Made by a program: the position numbers and the translations under genes. Shown one piece after another: positions 8,901 through 12,416 of a DNA stretch of 12,416 nt. Under the pieces are notes generated by a model, which saw nothing but the letters and a program-made list of their open reading frames with translations, was not told the origin of the DNA and made no database searches. Source of the DNA: an uncultured Eubacteriales bacterium (lineage in GTDB: Bacteria; Bacillota; Clostridia; Oscillospirales; Acutalibacteraceae); the NCBI GenBank assembly GCA_934561055.1, contig CAKTFN010000022.1:1-12416 (forward strand). The letters are read 5' to 3'. Positions within the stretch are counted from its first letter, which is position 1; each line of letters starts with the position of its first letter.

Positions 8901-9301
8901 CGGCAACCTGCATTGACGACGGTTATTCAACCTATAAATGCACCGCCTGCGGACTTGAAAAGAAGGGCGAAATTGTTCGTGCTCTCGGCCACGATTACGG
9001 TGATTGGGTAGTTACGAAGGAACCGACCTGCTCAAGAAAGGGCGAAAGAATCGTAACCTGTCAGCGTTGCGGAATTCTCCTTGCAGAGGAAGAGATTTCA
9101 AAAACTCCTCACCGTGACGAAAACGGCGACGGAAAGTGTGACGATTGCAAGGCGAACGTTGTTGAAGATCCTTCAAACAACTGTACCTGCATCTGCCATA
9201 AGAAGTCATGGGCAATGCGTGTTCTTTATGCAATTTGCCGCTTCTTCTGGAAATTGTTCAAACTCAGAAGTACCTGCCCCTGCGGTGCAAAGCATTATTA
9301 A
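2957..9301 (+). CDS. Giant secreted surface protein: DNRLRE-like modules, Flg_new repeats, 24 Cys3-His repeats
   Basis: This 2114-aa protein starts with a signal peptide (basic MKNHFGKK, hydrophobic core, likely cleavage near VTAAG, ~residue 34). Residues ~36-617 are three ~190-aa repeats with features of DNRLRE/CBM96-type beta-sandwich modules: a C(S/N)DG segment, FxISSL, a (F/I)DIxxAV helix, LCLMIINPQS and GGWSDIYINPQQTKLSY. Residues ~618-880 are Trp-rich (RWW, ECWP) and of unknown type. Residues ~882-1027 hold two Listeria-Bacteroides (Flg_new) repeats, recognised by EGYTFKGFYT and YYAQW. Residues 1032-2052 are 24 Cys-rich repeats. Then come an NGDGKCDDC loop, CTCICH, a hydrophobic/basic helix (2084-2105) and a terminal TCPCGAKHY. 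GGAGG at 2943-2947 sets the start. There is no catalytic domain and no LPxTG; adhesion or glycan binding at the cell surface is the likely role. Its neighbour at 9835 shares the Cys repeats. Specific ligand unknown. Confidence 0.9.
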   Translation: MKNHFGKKTLSMFLAVLMLLTAVPFAAVNVTAAGEKQKFNSGWAIVSSNGGRHDGNAKTFTVCSDGAASMTSIGFIDYDISGMNYPVENARLDIAAKNSGNSNYNGEAFLEIFSISPSKRPNVSGATSNEFNNIFGTSGWGANSYTNARNAKNALGVLDRPAIAVMRTKDMDQNQTKWYGFNITEAVNNALRAGQTKLCLAFLNPRSYNGNPSWSDINVFYDNASLNYTEAGSKELSVSKGTALCTSNGRGSSTKLTICNDGSEGTTSVAFLKFNISSLPASISSATLSTNVSVAGSSNSNAYANIYSVNPDKYPTSTGNWQTSDNFANILGSGGSQAFSKAQTYFSDLMTEVATLRTTQTGNVSFDVASAVRAAKTAGQSELCLMIINPQSYNNGSGGWSDIYINPQQTKLSYSEIGTSEVSLTKGAVVCDGTATNPRGTAERLTICSDGSSGNTTAAFLFFPVSSLSGSERIMLSTSAWRADNVNSASVVEVYGVDPSKVPSFNSGTYQTTDKFGSIFTSFSANSTISASSAKTYFGISGATALGTINASDLSTSSAKKDVTIDISAAVKDAKQANRDTVCLMLINKQSCNNGTGGWSDVYINPQQTKLSYSENVNSFAYGNFTTGKYYVKLVTEIRNNRWWNNQTNEAWIGFYYKTNNGTGEEAHIDMPVAPGTFADPNGDKVLEFVLDGYPTRIDIDCGGIANTNNFECWPKSLWVGSSAGNYTQLTGYSSEGIWKLASQGQDKRKTVIWDMPNTSYPYAKTFEWKNAPSETFVPKKINSSNDLIGSVVAKDQYGVVMGTEYTAEIKKLSKDNNNIANTGLSIEKSHVADFAVSVGEGAKVSNTDRFKGQLIVRVADANNSYSGAAEKLFDIENQKENVTLDPNNGTLSKTNYQVYYGSAPTAEINKQLNANVAYPPTATREGYTFKGFYTFPTSGTKVENTDVVVSDVTYYAQWDINKYTVNFHDGEGNVVSSQTVNYNTAASAPEAPTKDADETNHYTFKNWDKEFSNVKENLEINPVFESAAHTFERNTAGDTAATCTEDGIACYKCSVCGFTKFEKGESAKGHKWALSYVSKAATCEEDGEGVYSCSECHETKTEKIEATGHDYVETIITERGCETSGLKKYICSKCKKTDPANGGDEGIVIAPYGSHDWTEWETVTAATCTSSGIRKARCNRENCEYHSRYYQETVAPTGHDLSGELLTKESTCVVKGYTYKICKSCGSTVKIGEELPLGEHKLSDWTEAPKATCTTGGKKYQLCSVCGNKFNETDVAPLGHDYQNYAKYLDATCTEPEKERAKCSRCNTYDVRNVEGSSPLGHDCPADGFEYDHNATCTADGTESSKCVRFDECGYKETRTKAGTALGHNFIGYVYNNDQTCTKNETKTGTCSRCEEKDTVEVPGTKRAHTVDYVFDDNASCTKNGTKSGTCAECGEKITVEALNTKIPHKFTTYTVIKEADCLSDAIEEASCDYGCGEKNVRFVEGTKGKHDFPDPVSEKSEYKSNNDATCKQKGTMSAVCRVCGAAKKTVPDPDSVLRHKIVFWISDSNATCTEDGTKHGSCVYGCGYSEKDVPDVGSALGHWFRDYTYNSDATCTEDGTRTARCEREFTVVDAEGNTVKVRCDETETLHAEGTALGHDWSEWKLVGEDANCTNGGTMERHCKRTGCTVSETSEIAPLGHNYKWVTTGGAENDCESGGERVKVCAVCGNVDESSRTIVPGSAHNFAVTEYVAPTCTEKGKRVVSCTVCGKVYSSEIIDKIDHVSYSLDKSTVRNATCNSEGYTGDYVCDFCGEVVIAGSVIEKTNAHVFTKYVTVKQATCTEDAVEKAGCDVCGKVENERTVPSSALGHTFSNYVSDSNATCTGIESFTSKCDRCDVTDTIKKAGTALGHDWSDWTTVVEASCSNKGLAERHCKREGCNTKVEKELRKLSHKESEWIVDKEATCTEEGHRYKKCEAGCGYIFADEVIPMKEHNFVITESTATCIDDGYSTYKCTACGLEKKGEIVRALGHDYGDWVVTKEPTCSRKGERIVTCQRCGILLAEEEISKTPHRDENGDGKCDDCKANVVEDPSNNCTCICHKKSWAMRVLYAICRFFWKLFKLRSTCPCGAKHY
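3062..4804 (+). repeat. Three tandem ~190-residue DNRLRE/CBM96-like modules (in-gene repeat)
   Basis: Modules begin near residues 36, 234 and 420 of the giant protein. Each ends in the same block, strongest in modules 2 and 3: NPQSYNNGSGGWSDIYINPQ versus NKQSCNNGTGGWSDVYINPQ. Each starts with a short beta-rich stretch ending in a C(S/N)DG motif, followed by a hydrophobic strand. Module 1 is the most diverged (NPRSYNGNPSWSD). DNRLRE-family modules are found on secreted bacterial carbohydrate-active proteins; the assignment here rests on pattern recognition only. Confidence 0.65.
6050..9112 (+). repeat. Array of 24 Cys3-His repeats (~42 aa each) within the giant protein
   Basis: Reading residues 1032-2052, I count 24 consecutive units averaging 42.5 aa. 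The shape is aromatic-rich start, (A/S)TCT-E-D-G, ~8 residues, C-x2-C, ~15 residues, then a final (G/A/S/P)H. All 24 keep three cysteines and the closing histidine. The CxxC spacing varies in several units (C-x3-C, C-x4-C, C-x6-C, and one of about 17 residues), yet both cysteines stay. A C3H set per unit could bind zinc, or the cysteines could form disulfides in a secreted protein. Many units share the 12-mer GCAACCTGCACC at DNA level, but overall the copies have diverged. Confidence 0.85.
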
Positions 9302-9695
9302 TCAAATCAACGGTTGCCGTGGCGAAAGCTGCGGCAACCGCTTTATATTGTGGTATTAAACGTCAAAATCTCAAAATGTGTAAAAAACCGTCAAAGACCT
9401 TTTTCTGAAAAATCAAAGACTTTAAGAATATTCTGTGAACAAACCGGCTTTTTTCAATGTAAAATTATGCAGCCTTAAATGCATAATATGCAGAGCTTTA
9501 TTAGTGGATTCCGATTGAAGGAATTGTAGATATTAAGGACAAAATTATTTTCGTGCAACGGAAAATTTTGTGTGCAAAGTGCTGAAAAGATTCTCAAAGG
9601 AAAATAAAACAGGAAAATAATTTTGTGACACGGAATAAAAAACGTAACATATTAACATTTTTTATACATTTTAATTTCAAATTGCATTAAAAATA
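9302..9695. other. AT-rich intergenic region between the two surface protein genes
   Basis: After the first gene's hairpin this ~390 bp shows no open frame with a ribosome binding site. It contains a 13-base palindrome TGCATAATATGCA (9480-9492) and an imperfect inverted repeat near 9541-9569 (AAAATTATTTTCG against CGGAAAATTTT). AAATAA-type runs fill the last 100 bases before the promoter at 9696. Either dyad could be a protein site, with no further support. Confidence 0.5.
9311..9346 (+). terminator. Hairpin terminator after the giant surface protein gene
   Basis: CGGTTGCCG (9311-9319) pairs with CGGCAACCG (9332-9340). The pairing continues through two G:U pairs and GC/GC to a GAAA tetraloop (9324-9327), a 13-bp stem. 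It starts nine bases after the stop codon. The following CTTTATATT is only modestly T-rich, so termination may be partial or the hairpin may mainly protect the 3' end. Confidence 0.65.
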
Positions 9696-9724
9696 TTGAC
9701 AAAATAAGAACAGAGTGCTATAAT
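9696..9724 (+). promoter_or_regulatory. Perfect-consensus sigma-A promoter
   Basis: TTGACA at 9696-9701 and TATAAT at 9719-9724 are separated by exactly 17 bp. This is the full consensus for the housekeeping sigma factor, so strong transcription of the GLUG/Cys-repeat gene is expected. Initiation near 9731 would give a leader of about 100 nt. Confidence 0.9.
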
Positions 9725-9744
9725 TTTTTTCGCAATTATAGAAA

Positions 9745-9808
9745 GGGTGTCCCGAAAATCGGTTTACGTTGGGTTTTGCATACTCGGCAATCCCTTTTGC
9801 GGATACCC
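9745..9808 (+). promoter_or_regulatory. Structured 5' leader of unknown type
   Basis: GGGTGTCC (9745-9752) pairs with GGATACCC (9801-9808) through eight positions including one G:U. Inside are a small hairpin CGA-AAA-TCG with flanking C:G (about 9753-9762) and a longer arm in which GGGTTTTGC (9771-9779) faces GCAATCCC (9787-9794) with a mismatch and a bulge. The result is a closed three-way-junction-like fold between a consensus promoter and the ribosome binding site. It does not match any riboswitch consensus that I can recall. The fold was found by eye. Confidence 0.45.
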
Positions 9809-9820
9809 CAAAAAAATTAA

Positions 9821-9825
9821 GGAGG
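9821..9825 (+). promoter_or_regulatory. Ribosome binding site fixing the start at 9835
   Basis: AAGGAGG with core GGAGG at 9821-9825 lies nine bases before the ATG at 9835. That start is immediately followed by a signal peptide (MKTSKKVLSIVLSVAM). The open frame extends back to an ATG at 9769, but that one lies inside the structured leader, lacks a binding site and would put 22 residues ahead of the signal peptide. The start at 9835 is therefore preferred. Confidence 0.9.
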
Positions 9826-9834
9826 CAGATCATT

Positions 9835-12066
9835 ATGAAAACATCAAAGAAAGTTCTTTCGATCGTTCTTTCGGTCGCAATGATTCTTTCGACAATGGTT
9901 TTCTGCATCAGTGCGGCTGATTTTGACGCAACATGGACGGCAATCACCGACGCCACCGGATTGAAAGCCATTGAAAACAACATGGCGGGCAAATATTATC
10001 TTGCCAACGACATCACTCTTTCGGGCGATTGGGAGTCAATCGGCTGGATAGGCAGCGAAGACGTTGCCTTCACCGGAGAGTTTGACGGCAACGGAAAAAC
10101 CGTTACCGGCCTCAACATGAGCTACGCCGAGTCGCTCGGTCAGAGCGGAAACGTCGGTTTGTTCGCGATCAATGAGGGAACAATCAAAAACCTCACCGTT
10201 TCGGGCGCTTCGGTTTCCGGTTCGACTCAGGTCGGAATCATCGCCGGCAAAAACAACAACGGCGGTTTGATTTCAAACTGCACGGTTAAGGATTCAAAGG
10301 CTTCGGGCGGATTCCTTTCAAAGTATTCGACAAGCAGCAGATACTGGCTTCTTGACGGCTATCAGGTCGGCGGAATCACAGGTCTTAACAATGGTACCGT
10401 TTCACAGTGCATCAACAGCAACACAGACGTAAGAGGCTGGCTTGAAGTCGGCGGAATCGTTGGTCATAACGACGGCGTTGTTTCACAGTGCGCCGCAACG
10501 GGCGACATCAACTCAACCAACAGCGGTATAGCAAGCAATGCTCAGATCAACCGTATGAAATGGGCTGCTCAGTCGGCTGCTGTGTTCGGCGGTGAATGTG
10601 CATACGGCAGAGCCGGCGGTCTTGTCGGTTACAACGGCGGCGAAATTTCAGACGTTTTTGTCGGCGGTACGGAAGACAATCAGTTCGTTGACATCGCAGG
10701 CTGGAACTCAATCGGCGGCCTTTGCGGAAAGAACGAAGGAACAATCAAAAACGCTTATACCACAAGCACAAAGTTCACAATTCCGGCTAACAATTCAACC
10801 TTTGTTTTCCCGTCAAATTCAAGCTATAGCGGAACTTACACCTGGACGAGCGACGTTTATGTTCATCCGATGACCGCTTCACAGCAGGGCGGAAAAACCG
10901 AAAACAGCTTCTTCGGAGAAATCGTCAGCGGTTCAATTCCTTCTCAGGCTTCAGCCGAAGGCAAAAGAGGTAACGAAAAAACCGCAAGCGAAATGAAGAA
11001 CGACGGAATCTATAAGGATGCCGGTTGGGATTTTGAAAACGTTTGGAAGATTAATCCGAACACAAAGCTTCCGATTCTCAAGTTCATCCCCGTTGAATGC
11101 AAACACGCCAACACCGAAATCGTCGGCAAGAAGGACGCAACCTGCACCGAGGACGGATATACAGGCGACACAGTCTGCAAGGACTGCGGCGAAACTCTTT
11201 CAAAAGGTGAAGTTATCCCCGCAACCGGTCACGTTTGGGGCGAATGGGTTGTAACCAAGGAAGCAACCTGCACCGAAGCCGGTGAAAAGACAAGAACCTG
11301 CTCAAAGTGCGGAGCAACCGAAACCGAAGTAATCCCGGCAAAGGGACATCACGACAATGACGGCGACGGAAAGTGCGACGGTTGCGGCGCCGATATGCAG
11401 GACGTTTGCGAACACGTTTGGGGCGAATGGGTTGTAACCAAGGAAGCAACCTGCACCCAGGCCGGTGAAAAGACAAGAACCTGCACAAAGTGCGGAAAGA
11501 CCGAAACCGAAGTTATCCCGGCAAAGGGACATAATCCCGAAGTTGTCGGCGCAAAGGACGCAACCTGCACCGAGGACGGATATACAGGCGACACAGTCTG
11601 CAAAGACTGCGGCGAAACTCTTTCAAAGGGTGAAGTTATCCCCGCAACCGGTCACGTTTGGGGCGAATGGGCTGTAACTAAGGAAGCAACCTGCACCCAG
11701 GCCGGTGAAAAGACAAGAACCTGCTCAAAGTGCGGAAAGACCGAAACCGAAGTTATCCCGGCAAAGGGACATAATCCCGAAGTTGTCGGTGCAAAGGACG
11801 CAACCTGCACCGAGGACGGATATACGGGCGACACAGTCTGCAAGGACTGCGGCGAAACTCTTTCAAAGGGTGAAGTAATTCCGGCAAAGGGTCATAACGA
11901 TGCAAACGGCGACGGAAAGTGCGACGATTGCGGAAAAGATCTCGGCGGCGGAAGCTCCGACGGAAACAAACCTGCTCCTTCGGGCAAACTCAAGGGCTTT
12001 GCGGGCTTCATGAACTGGCTCACAAGACTCCTCATCCTCGTAAGACACCTTCTCGGCATGGTGTAA
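9835..12066 (+). CDS. Secreted GLUG-repeat protein with six Cys3-His repeats
   Basis: This 743-aa protein has a signal peptide (residues 1-~27, cleavage near CISA-AD). Residues ~30-330 hold a beta-helix-like region with GLUG-type motifs at about 107 (VGLFAINEGTIKN), 133 (VGIIAGKN), 178 (VGGITGLNNGTV), 205 (VGGIVGHNDGVV), 260 (AGGLVGYNGGEI) and 293 (IGGLCGKNEGTI). GLUG repeats occur in secreted bacterial adhesins and IgA-protease-like proteins. Residues ~422-687 are six Cys3-His repeats in two alternating types, interrupted by an NDGDGKCDGCG loop near 510. A second loop, ANGDGKCDDCG, lies near 690, followed by a Gly/Ser/Pro linker and a hydrophobic/basic final helix (717-743). There is no protease or LPxTG motif. 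It is probably surface-associated and functionally related to the upstream gene product. It is transcribed separately, from the promoter at 9696. Confidence 0.9.
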   Translation: MKTSKKVLSIVLSVAMILSTMVFCISAADFDATWTAITDATGLKAIENNMAGKYYLANDITLSGDWESIGWIGSEDVAFTGEFDGNGKTVTGLNMSYAESLGQSGNVGLFAINEGTIKNLTVSGASVSGSTQVGIIAGKNNNGGLISNCTVKDSKASGGFLSKYSTSSRYWLLDGYQVGGITGLNNGTVSQCINSNTDVRGWLEVGGIVGHNDGVVSQCAATGDINSTNSGIASNAQINRMKWAAQSAAVFGGECAYGRAGGLVGYNGGEISDVFVGGTEDNQFVDIAGWNSIGGLCGKNEGTIKNAYTTSTKFTIPANNSTFVFPSNSSYSGTYTWTSDVYVHPMTASQQGGKTENSFFGEIVSGSIPSQASAEGKRGNEKTASEMKNDGIYKDAGWDFENVWKINPNTKLPILKFIPVECKHANTEIVGKKDATCTEDGYTGDTVCKDCGETLSKGEVIPATGHVWGEWVVTKEATCTEAGEKTRTCSKCGATETEVIPAKGHHDNDGDGKCDGCGADMQDVCEHVWGEWVVTKEATCTQAGEKTRTCTKCGKTETEVIPAKGHNPEVVGAKDATCTEDGYTGDTVCKDCGETLSKGEVIPATGHVWGEWAVTKEATCTQAGEKTRTCSKCGKTETEVIPAKGHNPEVVGAKDATCTEDGYTGDTVCKDCGETLSKGEVIPAKGHNDANGDGKCDDCGKDLGGGSSDGNKPAPSGKLKGFAGFMNWLTRLLILVRHLLGMV
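11122..11892 (+). repeat. Near-identical tandem DNA repeats encoding Cys3-His modules
   Basis: The blocks 11413-11652 and 11653-11892 are exactly 240 bp each. By my count they differ at 11 positions, about 95% identity. Each encodes a pair of modules: type B (VWGEW-VTKEATCTQAGEKTRTC) and type A (KDATCTEDGYTGDTVC). An earlier A-B pair begins near 11122 and is separated from the array by the NDGDGKCDGCG-containing insert. The length is a multiple of three, so gain or loss of a unit keeps the frame. The similarity points to recent duplication. Confidence 0.9.
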
Positions 12067-12087
12067 CCGAAGGTTAAATCAATAAGT

Positions 12088-12116
12088 AAAGCTGTCGCTT
12101 TTGCGGCAGCTTTTTT
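12088..12116 (+). terminator. Intrinsic terminator after the GLUG/Cys-repeat gene
   Basis: AAAGCTGTCGC (12088-12098) pairs with GCGGCAGCTTT (12103-12113) around a TTTT loop with a single G:U. It runs into six T residues (12111-12116). It lies 21 bases past the stop codon. Confidence 0.92.
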
Positions 12117-12117
12117 A

Positions 12118-12416
12118 TGTGTGAACGAAGTGTTTTTGTTTTGCCTGTGTCCTAAAAGTACCCAAAATTTGCCTTTAGGAACGCTGTATTGTCGGCTGAA
12201 ATACTCAAAACAGGACAATTATTGAATCGCTTTTCTTTGGCTCCCTCCTGTGAGGGAGCTGTCGGCTCTGCCGACTGAGGGAGAGAAATCCTACGCTACG
12301 GTGTATTTTTTTATGCTGTCACTTTGATTCGCACCGTGTACTATATCTTTCTATCCGTCCGCTCCGCTGGGGGTACTTTTGTCGATTGAAACAAAAGTAC
12401 CCAAAAGTTCGCTTTT
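12118..12416. other. Gene-free right end with repeats
   Basis: No credible gene is seen. At 12150-12180 there is a hairpin (TCCTAAA with TTTAGGA) whose loop includes AAAAGTACCCAAAATTTGC, a fragment resembling part of the composite repeat. From 12232 to the window end lies the inverted copy of that repeat. Confidence 0.6.
12232..12416 (-). repeat. Composite palindromic repeat, right copy (inverted)
   Basis: Read on the minus strand it repeats the order of 628-812: AAGCGA lead-in, 12-bp hairpin (12371-12382 with 12391-12402, perfectly paired), CCAGCGGAGCGGACGGATA, variable spacer, CGTAGCGTAGGA, CTCTCCCTCAGTC and the GTCGGC-AGA-GCCGAC and CCTC-hairpin block. The spacer differs in sequence from the left copy while the palindromes are kept. 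It continues to the window edge and may extend beyond it. Confidence 0.85.

Noticed and set aside
6050..9112. Cytosolic zinc-finger or rubredoxin-like regulator
   Set aside because: The protein has a signal peptide and surface modules, so the CxxC pairs are in an exported protein; no DNA-binding domain is seen.
9480..9492. TGCATAATATGCA palindrome as an operator
   Set aside because: It lies over 200 bp upstream of the promoter at 9696, is a single copy and is short for AT-rich DNA; there is not enough to call it a site.
9769..9834. Upstream ATG extending the GLUG protein by 22 residues
   Set aside because: It lies in the structured leader without a ribosome binding site and would displace the signal peptide from the N-terminus.
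11213..11843. Cys-rich minus-strand frames opposite the tandem repeats
   Set aside because: They recur only because the underlying DNA is repeated; they are shadows of the coding frame.

Overview
The window looks like a chromosomal segment of a Gram-positive, low-to-mid GC Clostridia bacterium, most likely a gut Oscillospirales/Ruminococcus-like organism. The reasons are strong AGGAGG-type ribosome binding sites, sigma-A type promoters, large secreted repeat proteins with Firmicutes-type signal peptides, and many short palindromic intergenic repeats. The assignment to order is inference; no rRNA or marker gene is present.

Layout: bases 1-1001 carry no convincing gene. They hold several foldback repeats: two diverged copies of a ~65-nt hairpin whose arms covary, an 80-90 nt inverted repeat, and a ~106-bp tandem repeat array. 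Bases 1050-2631 are a two-gene minus-strand operon for lipid metabolism: a YhhN-family (lysoplasmalogenase-like) membrane protein followed by a YegS/DagK-type lipid kinase. The operon has a recognisable promoter upstream and an intrinsic terminator downstream.

The rest is dominated by two plus-strand genes for secreted, modular cell-surface proteins. The first (2957-9301, 2114 aa) has a signal peptide, three tandem DNRLRE/CBM96-like modules, two Listeria-Bacteroides (Flg_new) repeats, then 24 consecutive ~42-residue Cys3-His repeats. It ends in a Cys-rich/hydrophobic tail. The second (9835-12066, 743 aa) has a signal peptide, GLUG repeats, six copies of the same Cys3-His repeat, two EF-hand-like loops fused to CxxC, and a different hydrophobic C-terminal helix. 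Its last repeats are near-identical at DNA level, with a 240-bp tandem duplication. It is preceded by an exact-consensus promoter (TTGACA-17-TATAAT) and a ~100-nt leader that can fold into a closed multi-stem structure. Each gene is followed by its own hairpin, so they are probably separate transcription units making related surface proteins.

The right end (12118-12416) carries an inverted copy of the composite palindromic repeat seen at 628-812, so the segment is bracketed by the same repeat family in opposite orientation. The most unusual items are the Cys3-His repeat architecture shared by two neighbouring surface proteins, their distinct C-terminal tails, the structured leader, and the covarying hairpin repeats.
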